Shown here piece by piece: positions 24,557 to 32,760 of a DNA stretch of 50,495 bases. The DNA lies in NCBI GenBank assembly GCA_031389045.1, contig JANMSE010000069.1, positions 1 to 50,495 of the forward strand, written 5' to 3'. Both the position numbers and the translations under genes were made by a program. The DNA comes from JABFSC01 sp031389045 (GTDB lineage Bacteria; Desulfobacterota; Binatia; Bin18). Below the pieces are notes generated by a model. That model made no database searches, was not told the origin of the DNA, and worked only from the letters and a program-made list of their open reading frames with translations. The first letter of the stretch is position 1; each line of letters starts with the position of its first letter.

Positions 24557-24756
24557 GTTTCGATCTCTAGTATTTTTGTCTGTGTGCCAGGACGAGAACG
24601 TTCCTCTTCCTCCATCATCATGCGATAGGCATCCCGAACGTTTTCCTCAAGTTCCACCAGCGATTCCCCTTGACTGAACACACCGGGAACTTCCTTCAGT
24701 CTGCCCACATACCAATTATCGTCGATCCAATACTCAAGCGTAAAATGGCTTGACAT
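24553..24756 (-). CDS. hicB: HicB-family antitoxin
   Basis: 67 aa with AAGGAGAGGACGT before the ATG. The partial RNase H-like HicB fold is seen: FTLEYWIDDNWYVGRLKEVP then GVFSQGESLVELEENVRDAY, the standard HicB motif, followed by an acidic tail MMMEEEERSRP. No separate C-terminal DNA-binding domain is present, so autoregulation may need another factor or be weak. It precedes hicA (antitoxin first), the reverse of the E. coli hicAB order but frequent elsewhere. Confidence 0.9.
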   Translation of the reverse strand: MSSHFTLEYWIDDNWYVGRLKEVPGVFSQGESLVELEENVRDAYRMMMEEEERSRPGTQTKILEIET

Positions 24757-24783
24757 ACGTCCTCTCCTTCGCCGTCCCGTGCG

Positions 24784-25230
24784 TTACACCTTCACCCCCG
24801 CTTTGGTGGCAAGCGATGAGTAGCTGACGGCGTCATCATGGTCGGTGCTGACCGGCAGCCCGGCATCGCGCCAGCCCGGCACGGCACGACCGGCTTGATC
24901 TTGTCCACCGCCAAACCCGCCCTGCATGTTGGAAACATTCGTGTAGCCAGCTTGCGCCATCATGTCGGCGGCTCGTTGTGATCGTCCGCCCGCCTGACAG
25001 CCAACAATCACGACCGCATCCTTGGGGATGTTCGCTTCAACGACTTTGAGAAAGTCGGGGTTCGGCGTTGGTTGCCCTGGGGCTTGAAAGAAAAAGGCGG
25101 GGATATTGAGCCCCCGTTGTGGATGTCCGTTGGTGAATTCCGGCACGGTGCGCACATCGAGATACATCACGTGGGCGTCCTGCTGCATGGCGTCATTGGC
25201 TTGTGGTGGGGCGACTTGTTTGACTGGCAT
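24784..25230 (-). CDS. Rhodanese-like sulfurtransferase
   Basis: 148 aa with GGAGGAAGAAT before the ATG. The single rhodanese domain shows YLDVRTVPEFTNGHPQRGLN (N-terminal DVR motif), the active-site loop VGCQAGGRSQRAADM with catalytic Cys, and GYTNVSNMQGGFGGG. Members move sulfane sulfur to thiol acceptors. There is no signal peptide, so it is cytosolic. It lies 27 nt upstream of hicB on the same strand, which may be chance. Confidence 0.9.
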   Translation of the reverse strand: MPVKQVAPPQANDAMQQDAHVMYLDVRTVPEFTNGHPQRGLNIPAFFFQAPGQPTPNPDFLKVVEANIPKDAVVIVGCQAGGRSQRAADMMAQAGYTNVSNMQGGFGGGQDQAGRAVPGWRDAGLPVSTDHDDAVSYSSLATKAGVKV

Positions 25231-25252
25231 ATTCTTCCTCCGTCCTTTTTAT

Positions 25253-25420
25253 TGAGTCATCGGGCGATTGAGTCATTTGGCCATTGGGTCATTGAGCCAT
25301 TTTCATGGGATAGCGACTCAATAGGGACACACTGACTCAACTCTCAATTGAGTGTTATGAATCACTGACTCGTTTTTTCAATGACCCAATGACCCGATGG
25401 CTCAATGACTCAATCGGAGG
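25253..25420. repeat. Inverted arrays of GAGTCATT-type words
   Basis: The left arm (25253-25302) iterates GAGTCAT, GGCCATT and GGGTCATTGAGC words. The right arm (25379-25416) iterates the complement (CAATGACC, CAATGACC, CGATGGCT, CAATGACT) with period 8. Arms can pair across a ~75-nt loop. It ends right before the SD of the quinone oxidoreductase gene, so it forms part of that mRNA leader. Confidence 0.85.
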
Positions 25421-25424
25421 TTTC

Positions 25425-26402
25425 ATGCAGGCAATCACATTCACGACTCCAGGCGGCCCAGAAGTATTGCACCTTACGACGCGCCCTGACCCGGTACCCA
25501 CTGCGGAACAAGTTGTTGTCCGCGTTCGCGCCACCGCGCTCAACCGCGCGGATACGTTGCAGCGGCGTGGGCTGTATCCCCCTCCGCCCGGCGAATCCGA
25601 CATTCTTGGCCTTGAATTGGCTGGTGAGGTTGAGCGGATTGGGGCAGCGGTGACAGGGATCGCGATTGGGGACCGTGTGTGTGGGCTTGTGGGCGGTGGT
25701 GGATATGCCGAAAAAGCCGTGCTTGATGCACGCATGGCCATCCCAATCCCCACGGGTTGGTCTTTTGTCCAGGCTGCCGCGGTTCCAGAAGTCTTTTTCA
25801 CCGCGCAGGAGACGCTTTTCACGCTGGGCAATGTACAAAAGGGCGAGACGGTGTTGATTCACGCCGCCGCCAGTGGGGTGGGCACTACGGGGATTCAGAT
25901 GGCACGTGAGGTCGGGGCGCGTGTACTAGTTACCGCCGGTTCAGAGGAAAAAATCCGCCGCTGTCTTGAGCTGGGCGCGACGGCGGGATGCAATTATAAG
26001 GAACGGGATTTCGCCGACTGGATCACGGAAGTCACCAATGGACAAGGGGTGGAACTGATTCAGGACTTTATTGGCGCGGGCTACTGGAATCAAAATCTCC
26101 AGAGTCTCAAAATCGCTGGGCGCTTGGTGTTAGTGGGTCTGATGGGTGGGGTCAAGGTCGAAGCGAATCTGCAACTCATCATGGGGAAGCGTCTGCAAAT
26201 TTTCGGCTCGGTACTCCGCAGTCGTCCATTGGCGGACAAAATCGACATCACCCAGCGGTTCCGCGGTCGCTGGCTCCCACTCCTGGCGAGTGGCCGGATC
26301 ACACCAATCGTCGACCGCACCTTTCCATTGGCTCAAGCGGCGGAGGCGCATCGGTATATGGAAGAGAATCGGAATTTCGGGAAAATCATCCTCATCGTCT
26401 GA
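25425..26402 (+). CDS. NAD(P)H:quinone oxidoreductase, PIG3-like zinc-free MDR family
   Basis: 325 aa from the ATG at 25425 with GGAGG upstream. The catalytic domain includes MQAITFTTPGGPEVL, ALNRADTLQRRGLYPPPPGE and LGLELAGEVE; no structural zinc cysteines are present. The nucleotide domain carries LIHAAASGVGTTGIQMA, then VTAGSEEKIRRCLELGATAG and CNYKERDFADWI. This is the TP53I3/QorA-like group that reduces quinones by one electron using NADPH. The mRNA leader contains a word-repeat hairpin and the 3' end overlaps a palindrome likely to be its terminator. Confidence 0.92.
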   Translation: MQAITFTTPGGPEVLHLTTRPDPVPTAEQVVVRVRATALNRADTLQRRGLYPPPPGESDILGLELAGEVERIGAAVTGIAIGDRVCGLVGGGGYAEKAVLDARMAIPIPTGWSFVQAAAVPEVFFTAQETLFTLGNVQKGETVLIHAAASGVGTTGIQMAREVGARVLVTAGSEEKIRRCLELGATAGCNYKERDFADWITEVTNGQGVELIQDFIGAGYWNQNLQSLKIAGRLVLVGLMGGVKVEANLQLIMGKRLQIFGSVLRSRPLADKIDITQRFRGRWLPLLASGRITPIVDRTFPLAQAAEAHRYMEENRNFGKIILIV

Positions 26403-26433
26403 GTAGGGTGAGTCGTGACCCACCCTACTCAGA
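26398..26433. terminator. Palindrome between convergent genes (GTAGGGTG..CACCCTAC)
   Basis: Perfect 13-bp outer arms (TCTGAGTAGGGTG and its complement), one mismatch, then GTC/GAC, in the 42-bp gap between the stop of the quinone oxidoreductase gene and the stop of the Nudix gene. No T-run follows, but the position suits a bidirectional terminator. It belongs to the same G-rich/C-rich arm class as 33196, 38693 and 38780. Confidence 0.6.
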
Positions 26434-26444
26434 CTCATCGTCGG

Positions 26445-27128
26445 TTAGATGGTGTTTTCATACTTCCAGCCGCTGTCCATCATCCACAGCCGATGACGGC
26501 GGCCCGAGTGATGAATCTCGCCGCTGTCGTAGCCGTCATCCTCCACGTAGAGAGAACACACGCCGCCGTCGAGCTTATGATAACGCGGCGTGAAAATTTC
26601 CGGCTCTTTCCGAGCGAAATCAGTAAGGACGTGAGACGCTGATGGGTACGCCAGCAGTTTTGTCAGCGTCACAAATGTCGGTGGGGGCAATTCAATTTCC
26701 TGAGTACGTTGCGCGGTCAAGGCAAGGTCGGGTTGCATCCAGCGATGGTCGTGAATCTCACCACCGTCGATTTGCACGGCCTCGGAACCCGCTTGCGCGA
26801 TAAAGAACCAGGTAGCGTAGCGCTCCGGTCTCCCGACTGGGGTCGTCCAGTGCGCGATCCACGCGAGTGAGTCCAACGCGATGGTCAACCCTGCTTCTTC
26901 TTGCGCTTCGCGAACCGCGGCTTGGCGAGCCGCCGCGAGATCGTCTTGCTGTTTATGGGTGGGATAATCCTCAGGATCAATGCGGCCACCGGGAAACACC
27001 CAGGCACCGCCATGAAACGCGATCTTTGAGTTCCGCCGCAAGAGTAAGGTTTCGAGCCCGGCACTGCCATCGCGTACAAGAATGACCGTCGCCGAAGGGA
27101 TAGGGGTGATTTCAGATGTATTTGCCAT
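26445..27128 (-). CDS. NUDIX hydrolase, NUDT7/19-like
   Basis: 227 aa. The Nudix box is split by an insertion: GGAWVFPGGRIDPEDY and, 14 residues on, AAVREAQEEAGL containing the REAQEE metal-binding core. This long-spaced box is usual in the NUDT19/NUDT7 branch that hydrolyses CoA and acyl-CoA derivatives; with several acyl-CoA genes in the window, that would fit, but the substrate is not proven. A C-terminal Zn-free extension ends SGWKYENTI. No clear operon. Confidence 0.85.
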   Translation of the reverse strand: MANTSEITPIPSATVILVRDGSAGLETLLLRRNSKIAFHGGAWVFPGGRIDPEDYPTHKQQDDLAAARQAAVREAQEEAGLTIALDSLAWIAHWTTPVGRPERYATWFFIAQAGSEAVQIDGGEIHDHRWMQPDLALTAQRTQEIELPPPTFVTLTKLLAYPSASHVLTDFARKEPEIFTPRYHKLDGGVCSLYVEDDGYDSGEIHHSGRRHRLWMMDSGWKYENTI

Positions 27129-27209
27129 GACGATCGTTTCGTTCTCCTCCGCTCGTGCTTAGCCGGGAATCTCATCGTCCGCAATCGCGCCTATCCCCAT
27201 CCGGGTATG

Positions 27210-27764
27210 TCACTTCACCCGCTGCCACGTGACACGGGTCGTATGTTGTTCTCCCCCCACTTGGCGTGTGGGCGGTTTGAGAATCAGTTGATCCCCTGAG
27301 AGCTCGAAGCCGCGCTTCTGATCGCTGCCTACATAGTTCGGGAAGACACTCCCCTCAACATGGTGAATGACATACCCCTCGGCTTCATTGATCTCGTAGG
27401 TGCCAAAGTACGCGCCATAGCCATCGAACGCGGACTTCGCCTCCGCCGCAGTGGCCTGCGCAGCGTCATCGGAAGCGAAACGCAGACGCCCCGGTTTCAT
27501 GATCTGCACGGCGACATGGCCAGTCGCGTCGTACATGATGTATCCGCTTGGCCGCGCGCTATAACGCGGCTCCACCACTTCGCCATTCGGTTTTCGTTCT
27601 TCAATCGACACCATTTTCCAGGTGCCAATAAACTGACTCACGATTCCTGACTGTGTACTTGTTGCCATGAGCGGCTCCTTTTTCATATCTTCGGCATACA
27701 TGTCACTGACAGTTCCCAACAACAGTAACGCCATACCCAAAACGCAGGCGCCGTAGCGATACAT
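27210..27764 (-). CDS. Secreted lipocalin-like domain protein
   Basis: 184 aa, with GGAGGAGTA upstream of the ATG. Residues 1-24 are a signal peptide (LGMALLLLGTVSDMYA). The mature part has the Lipocalin_5-like pattern FIGTWKMVSIEERKPNGEVV, then YIMYDATGHVAVQIMKPGR, SAFDGYGAYFGTYEINEAEG, VEGSVFPNYVG and LILKPPTR. Such barrels bind small hydrophobic ligands; the ligand is unknown. A second ATG after the signal (residue 33) leaves open a cytosolic form. Confidence 0.8.
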   Translation of the reverse strand: MYRYGACVLGMALLLLGTVSDMYAEDMKKEPLMATSTQSGIVSQFIGTWKMVSIEERKPNGEVVEPRYSARPSGYIMYDATGHVAVQIMKPGRLRFASDDAAQATAAEAKSAFDGYGAYFGTYEINEAEGYVIHHVEGSVFPNYVGSDQKRGFELSGDQLILKPPTRQVGGEQHTTRVTWQRVK

Positions 27765-27780
27765 GAGATACTCCTCCCTC

Positions 27781-27896
27781 TAAAACTCCGAACAGTCCGA
27801 GACTCCGAGACTCTTAGACTCCGAGACTCTTAGACTCTTAGACTCCGAGACTCTTAGACTCCGAGACTCTTAGACTCTTAGACTCTTAGACTTTCC
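27781..27896. repeat. Period-8 array of GACTCCGA and GACTCTTA words
   Basis: More than ten units, e.g. GACTCCGAGACTCTTA repeated in mixed order. The right end runs into the coding end of the beta-propeller gene: its TAA stop (complement of 27886-27888) is made by a CTTAGACT unit. It occupies the whole spacer up to the lipocalin gene. Confidence 0.9.
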
Positions 27897-29484
27897 TCAA
27901 CGCGAGAATACTGCCCTCCCCATCACCCGCGATATAAATCGTGCCATCGCCGCCAACCGTCAGTCCAGCGAACGGTGACAACGGACCAGGAATGAGGTCC
28001 GGGACTCCCATCAATGGTTTCGGGGTGATGCCCGGAGCAGCGCCAACCGGAAGATTTGACGCCAGCGTTTGCCGCTGTTTCGTGGTCAACGAGAAGCCAA
28101 TGAGTTCCTTGCTGCCCGTGTCAAGAATGAGCAGTTGATCGCCCACCAGCGCTACCCCGTGCGGAGTTTGCAATCCTTCCACGACCGCGGTGGTGCCACC
28201 ATTCAACTTCACGACGCGGCCACGACCCGCTTCACTCACATAACAGGAACCATCAGCGGCGGCGGCAATTCCAGCCGGACGATTGAGTCCCTGCGCGACT
28301 GAAGAGACGGTCCCAGCCGTATCCACCTTGAGGACCCGCCCCGCTCCAGCTTCGGCGACAATCACCGATCCGTCCGCGGCGCGTGCGATACCAAGCAATT
28401 CGTTCAGACCGGACGCGAGCGCGGTGGTGGCACGGGTCCCCGGATGATACGAGGCGACGCCGCCTGCTGACGTGGTCACATACAGAACTCCACCTGGCCC
28501 GGACGCCAACCCCCGCACAAAGCCGGGGAAGCCTTCATCAAGCAACATCCCTGGACGGTTCCGTGTTCCGTCGGCGCTAATGGCAACGACGCTCATACCG
28601 TCGGCGGCATACAACCCACCGTCGCTCCCGATGGCCAATCCCAATGGCCCCAAAAATCCAGCGGGGACCAACACCCGTTCCTGACCGTTACTGAGAATCT
28701 CCGCGACGCCACCATCAATGAAATGCGAGATGAAGAGATGGTCCGCGGCATCAAGCGCGAAGTTATCGATCCCTGGCCGCACCTTGCTCACCAGCGTTTT
28801 GGCGCCGCTCTGAATATCGATCTTGAGGATTTCACCATTCCCGGCTTGGGTGGTGGTAAGCATCCCCTTGCTATCGAACTTCACGGCGGTGGGGATGGCG
28901 AGCCCAGAGAAGAAGCGTTGTGGCGTGCCACCCGCGAGCGGAATGCGCCAAATCTCACCAGCGGCAATCTGCGGAAAGTAAATGTGTTCGTCGGGACCGA
29001 CGGAGAGCGCGTTCGGGAGTGCCAGATTCTCCGCGAGCACCCGTGGGGCACGGCCATCGGCATACAGCTCAAACAGTCGGCCACCGGGACGGCATTCGTC
29101 CATGAACAGTCGATCCTGGTAGGTGGTGATGCCGTTCGCTCCAGGGACATTGTCCGCGATCACTCGGGTTTTTCCGTCCGCGGTGCGCGCGGTGACCCGC
29201 GCATTCATCACCTCGGTCACATACATCACTCCGTGAGAGTCAAATGTGATGTCGTCGGGAGCGACGATTGGGCCTCCTACGGGCGAGATGGTTTCACAAG
29301 CACCCGTCGTCGTTGTCACGGCGCTGATTTGACTACCAAATGCTTGCACGACATACAGCCGACCATCCGGTCCGATGCGCATGCCGTTGGCGCCAAAGAG
29401 ACCACTGGGTGATGAAATATGGCTGAGCTGCCACCCCGCCGCGGCCCGTGGCCCGACACTGCCTTCTGCACTGTAACGACTCAT
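27886..29484 (-). CDS. NHL/SMP-30-like double beta-propeller protein
   Basis: 532 aa with AAAAGGAGGG before the ATG. At least ten repeats of the form GPDGRLYVVQAF, DSHGVMYVTEV, GPDEHIYFPQ, DAADHLFISHF, GSDGGLYAADG, AADGSVIVAEA, AADGSCYVSEA, GGDGTIYIAGDG give two six-bladed propellers. Related proteins are lactonases (SMP-30) or calcium-dependent scaffolds; conserved acidic residues per blade could bind a metal. No signal peptide. The last codons and the stop lie inside a word-repeat array. Substrate unknown. Confidence 0.8.
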   Translation of the reverse strand: MSRYSAEGSVGPRAAAGWQLSHISSPSGLFGANGMRIGPDGRLYVVQAFGSQISAVTTTTGACETISPVGGPIVAPDDITFDSHGVMYVTEVMNARVTARTADGKTRVIADNVPGANGITTYQDRLFMDECRPGGRLFELYADGRAPRVLAENLALPNALSVGPDEHIYFPQIAAGEIWRIPLAGGTPQRFFSGLAIPTAVKFDSKGMLTTTQAGNGEILKIDIQSGAKTLVSKVRPGIDNFALDAADHLFISHFIDGGVAEILSNGQERVLVPAGFLGPLGLAIGSDGGLYAADGMSVVAISADGTRNRPGMLLDEGFPGFVRGLASGPGGVLYVTTSAGGVASYHPGTRATTALASGLNELLGIARAADGSVIVAEAGAGRVLKVDTAGTVSSVAQGLNRPAGIAAAADGSCYVSEAGRGRVVKLNGGTTAVVEGLQTPHGVALVGDQLLILDTGSKELIGFSLTTKQRQTLASNLPVGAAPGITPKPLMGVPDLIPGPLSPFAGLTVGGDGTIYIAGDGEGSILALRKV

Positions 29485-29775
29485 ACGATTCCCTCCTTTT
29501 GCGTAACTGACCGTTTATAGCATAGCTGAGGACGGGAAGCGCAAGGCAACGCGCGCACTTTTCCCGCTCTGGTCGCACAAGGTCCGCGAGCGCGCCCTTG
29601 TATCTCGCGTGCAACACTTCCGCATCAAGTTGATACACCCACCACGAGACAACAGCAGGCAACTTCCCTGTTGGACACGATAAAATTCGTGAAAAATCAG
29701 CAGGTTCTCTTGATGCTCGTAGTCACCCGCTTCTGGCATGACCTTTGAGTTGAGGGTGGGCAGGGAGACCACACA

Positions 29776-30846
29776 ATGAGAAACATGAGGGAAAATCTGG
29801 CGGACACCTTGGACCTCAACATGGCGTCTGACGCGGACCACTACTCCTTACCGAAGAAAGACCAGCGCTCCTGCGATGAACTACTCCAACGCTTTTTCTC
29901 CGAGCTTGGCCATTCTCCGTGCCTGACGGACCAAGAGGAGTACCAACTCACAAGCCAGGCCCAGGCCAGTTGGGGGCGGATTCTCACCTTGCTCACGCAA
30001 GGTCCACAACAGGGCACCAAGGATTTTCGCCAGAGCTGGACTGTGTCATGTCCCGAGCAGCTCTGCGAACGGGACGTGGTCAGCATCCTCACCCGGGGGA
30101 AAGCGCTCCCTGATGACCACGCTCATTCGGCACCCGTCTTGGCGGACTTTTCCTCTTGGCTCAAGCACCTCGACCTGGCGGTGAGCACTTTTCGTGAGGC
30201 TCGTGACGAACTCGTGCAACGGAATCTGCGGCTCGTCTTCAAGATCGCGCGCCAGTACCGGAGCACGTCCGTCGCGCAGCTTGACCTGATCCAGGAAGGG
30301 ATATTCGGCCTGATGCGGGCCATTGAAAAATTCGACCCAGCCAAGGGGTTCAGATTGAGCACCTACGCGGGGTGGTGGATCCGTCAGGCCATCTCCCGTG
30401 CCCTCAATCTCACCGTGAAGTCCGTCCGCTTGACCCCCACAACGGTTCACGACGAATCCACGAGAGTCACCACTGTCCCGGTTATCCTCGTATCAATCGA
30501 TACGCCGATCTCCGACACCGAATCTCCCTCACTCGCGGAGATTCTTTCGTGTCCAGACACCAGCACGCCAGAAGAGCTGCTTCTTCAAGAAGACCAGCGC
30601 AAGTGGTTACAGCATGGGCTCAATCATCTCGCGCCGCGGGACGCGGCCATTCTCCGGTTACGGTTCGGCCTCACCACTGGGTATCCCTGCACCCTGGAGG
30701 AAGTTGGGCGACAGTTACAGATCGGCCGCGAACAGGTCCGACGGCGAGAAGAGCGGGCACTGGGTTGTCTGCGCCACTTGTTGCAAACGACAGACACTGA
30801 GCAGAGCCCGGCGTCGGGGAAAGTCATGGGGAGCGCGTCGCGATGA
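29776..30846 (+). CDS. Sigma-70 family RNA polymerase sigma factor (group 2/3 like)
   Basis: 356 aa. The N-terminal ~140 residues hold a region 1.2-like helix (FFSELGHSPCLTDQEEYQL) and a variable spacer. Region 2 is strong: RNLRLVFKIARQYR (149-162), DLIQEGIFGLMRAIEKFDP (core binding) and FRLSTYAGWWIRQAISRAL (-10 recognition). Region 3 is abbreviated. Region 4 (LAPRDAAILRLRFGL, then TLEEVGRQLQIGREQVRRRE) forms the -35 HTH. It is too short and divergent for the housekeeping factor, so an alternative sigma. Its stop overlaps a 55-aa membrane ORF as ATGA. Confidence 0.88.
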   Translation: MRNMRENLADTLDLNMASDADHYSLPKKDQRSCDELLQRFFSELGHSPCLTDQEEYQLTSQAQASWGRILTLLTQGPQQGTKDFRQSWTVSCPEQLCERDVVSILTRGKALPDDHAHSAPVLADFSSWLKHLDLAVSTFREARDELVQRNLRLVFKIARQYRSTSVAQLDLIQEGIFGLMRAIEKFDPAKGFRLSTYAGWWIRQAISRALNLTVKSVRLTPTTVHDESTRVTTVPVILVSIDTPISDTESPSLAEILSCPDTSTPEELLLQEDQRKWLQHGLNHLAPRDAAILRLRFGLTTGYPCTLEEVGRQLQIGREQVRRREERALGCLRHLLQTTDTEQSPASGKVMGSASR

Positions 30847-31010
30847 AAAACCTTCACACTCAGCGTGACTCCATGCGCTTAGGCTCATCCCGCCGTGACC
30901 TCACCACGCAGCCGCTTGACTATCAGAACGAGGAACGCCTGCTCTTCGTTGCTCTCGTCATCGGCAACCTGGTTTTTTGGGGATCAGTCTTCTATGCGCT
31001 CTCCTTCTAG
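30843..31010 (+). CDS. 55-aa single-pass membrane ORF coupled to the sigma factor
   Basis: 55 codons from the ATG at 30843, which overlaps the sigma TGA as ATGA, to a TAG at 31008. The first ~30 residues are polar and basic (MKNLHTQRDSMRLGSSRRDL) and the C-terminal end is one membrane helix (LLFVALVIGNLVFWGSVFYA). The 4-nt overlap suggests translational coupling with the sigma factor. A regulator that holds the sigma factor at the membrane is an attractive but untested idea. Confidence 0.55.
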   Translation: MKNLHTQRDSMRLGSSRRDLTTQPLDYQNEERLLFVALVIGNLVFWGSVFYALSF

Positions 31011-31235
31011 AGGATGCGTATTGGGATTTCCTAAATCCGCGCCCGCCGAGAATGCTTTATCTCCGGCACCCGTGAGCACCGTCACCAACACTTCGGGATC
31101 GTCCTCCATCGCTCGGAAGACTTCGACCACATCGGCGGACATCTGTGTCGTCCAGGCGTTGCGTTTTTCTGGACGGTTGATCGTGACGGTGGCGGTAGCA
31201 CGGTTTTTTTCATAGAGCAGCGTTTCGTATGACAT
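30984..31235 (-). pseudogene. Truncated enoyl-CoA hydratase (N-terminal third only)
   Basis: 83 codons from the ATG at 31233-31235 with AGGAGGTTCT upstream. The N-terminal crotonase sequence is intact: ETLLYEKNRATATVTINRPE, KRNAWTTQM, then the first oxyanion-hole motif AFSAGADLGNP. It stops at GERIED where a full protein would have ~170 more residues. The truncation point lies inside the 3' end of the sigma-coupled small ORF on the other strand, marking a rearrangement breakpoint. Confidence 0.75.
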
Positions 31236-31264
31236 AGAACCTCCTGTTACGTGATGCGGGGCAA

Positions 31265-31341
31265 CTAGAGACTTGAGACTTGGCGCTAGAGACTGGTTCC
31301 TCCCTCCCCACAAGTCTCAAGTCTCTAGTCTCAAGTCTCAA
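31265..31341. repeat. GAGACTT / AAGTCTC heptamer inverted arrays
   Basis: The left arm has GAGACTT twice then a GAGACTG variant; the right arm has CAAGTCT, CAAGTCT, CTAGTCT, CAAGTCT, all at period 7. The arms are complementary and form a hairpin in the gap between the crotonase fragment and the DUF1329 gene. Confidence 0.85.
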
Positions 31342-31357
31342 ACTTTCCCGAATGTAG

Positions 31358-32698
31358 TTATCGCGTGTCATTTCCATGCACCTCAAACACTAGCCGCCCC
31401 GCCTGTTCCTGCGCGGCGACGCGGGCGGCGACTTCTGGGGTGAGTTCAATGCGACGATGGTCAGGAAATTTCTCCGGGTACAAGAGTGGCCGCAAATAGA
31501 ACTGTTCGGGATAATCCACCTGCGCGCGACTCTTGTATGGGCTCAAGAACCAGCCACGCCGCAGAAATTCCGGATTGAAATAGGACTCCCAGTTATCATC
31601 AAGCCAGTTGACCTTGCGATGATAGTCGTGGAATCCCGCCGTCATCAGGTCCAGATCAAGCGCCCAATAGTGCACGACGAGTGGCGTATACCCGCGCCGG
31701 CCATCTTCCGGGTACTCACTGCGCTCCAGCCGTTCGGCGACCATGCGCAATTTGCCGTCCGCGTCGTATTGCTCGATCCGCAATGGGCAGAACAGCTCCT
31801 TGTCGATCCAATAGATGAGCTTGCTACAGTAATAATTGGGCAACCACTCCGGGCGCGGGACGGACTCGACCACGTAACACGCCACCCCGCCTTCAGGCGT
31901 ATAGGCCGGATACGTGTCGCCCATCACCTTGAGTTTGGTCGTGTCCTGCTCGTGGATCGAGCCATCTTGCCGCGTGATCGGGACCATCGGTCGCGTCTTG
32001 GGAAACCGCACCGTGGAATGCAACACATCCGTGCCAAGCACTTTCCACGCAAACTCCCAGGGGTCACGCCCCTGGAGATCGTCAAACGATTGAGCATTGT
32101 TGGGGAACCGGTCCTCGCGCCGGGGCTGCGGCTGACGGCGGATACGGCGGAGGCCCGGACGGTAGGTGTACCGATCCTGCTTTTTCGTGAAGGTGTGATC
32201 GGTCCGATACTCAAACCATAACTGCTGGTCACCATCCGACTCCGGCGGACTGGTGAATTGCGAGAAGGCGCGCATGTACTGCGTGCCCGCCGGCAAGCGC
32301 AACAGACTCGCGATCCCGTCGGTTGGGAAATAGAGAATCGCCGTATTGTTTTTGAGGGTGGTGAGGATGTAGCCGTCGGAGGTCATGCTTTGCACCACGC
32401 TGAGCCAGATATGCGAGAAGCGTGGACGCAGGGTATCCAGCTCAAACGAGAGATAGCCAAGTTCTTCAGCGGTATAGGGGGGAGTGAACGGATAGGGTTC
32501 TGCGGGCAGATAGGGAATCGTCGGATCGCGCGGGGTCTCCGTGCGTGGATCAATGGCCGCGCGTTCGTCGGGACTCAACTCCTCAATGGTTTTCCAAGTT
32601 TTCGCGGCCCCTTGCGCGAACGCGTACCCCGCTTCGCGCGGGAGCGTCAGCAGGAGTCCAACCAGGAAGACCGCCACAATGAGATAGGGTTTACGCAT
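31358..32698 (-). CDS. DUF1329 outer-membrane-lipid-type secreted protein
   Basis: 446 aa. A signal peptide spans residues 1-28 (LIVAVFLVGLLLTL...AFA). The family signature is clear: FTKKQDRYTYRPGLRRIRRQ, then NNAQSFDDLQGRDPWEFAWK, WLPNYYCSKLIYWIDKELFC, AWALDLDLMTAGFHDYH-like and the final YLRPLLYPEKFPDHR. DUF1329 proteins (LolB-like fold) are periplasmic or outer-membrane and co-occur with export or hydrocarbon-degradation genes in proteobacteria. Here it is monocistronic, divergent from the DUF309 gene. The precise ligand is unknown. Confidence 0.85.
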   Translation of the reverse strand: MRKPYLIVAVFLVGLLLTLPREAGYAFAQGAAKTWKTIEELSPDERAAIDPRTETPRDPTIPYLPAEPYPFTPPYTAEELGYLSFELDTLRPRFSHIWLSVVQSMTSDGYILTTLKNNTAILYFPTDGIASLLRLPAGTQYMRAFSQFTSPPESDGDQQLWFEYRTDHTFTKKQDRYTYRPGLRRIRRQPQPRREDRFPNNAQSFDDLQGRDPWEFAWKVLGTDVLHSTVRFPKTRPMVPITRQDGSIHEQDTTKLKVMGDTYPAYTPEGGVACYVVESVPRPEWLPNYYCSKLIYWIDKELFCPLRIEQYDADGKLRMVAERLERSEYPEDGRRGYTPLVVHYWALDLDLMTAGFHDYHRKVNWLDDNWESYFNPEFLRRGWFLSPYKSRAQVDYPEQFYLRPLLYPEKFPDHRRIELTPEVAARVAAQEQAGRLVFEVHGNDTR

Positions 32699-32760
32699 AG
32701 CGAAGCAATATCCTCAAAAGGGATTGGGAACTACTACCGGAAGAGACACGAATTGCTATC

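Noticed and set aside
25253..25420. Riboswitch or attenuator before the quinone oxidoreductase
   Set aside because: The structure is made of iterated words shared with 40325, not a conserved aptamer; a leader effect is possible but not a riboswitch.
27781..27896. CRISPR array
   Set aside because: Units are 8 nt without unique spacers; it is a simple word array. No cas genes are present.
29734..29750. TGGCAT-N5-TTGAG upstream of the sigma factor as a sigma-54 promoter
   Set aside because: The -12 element lacks the required GC (TTGAG instead of TTGCW), and no activator gene is near.
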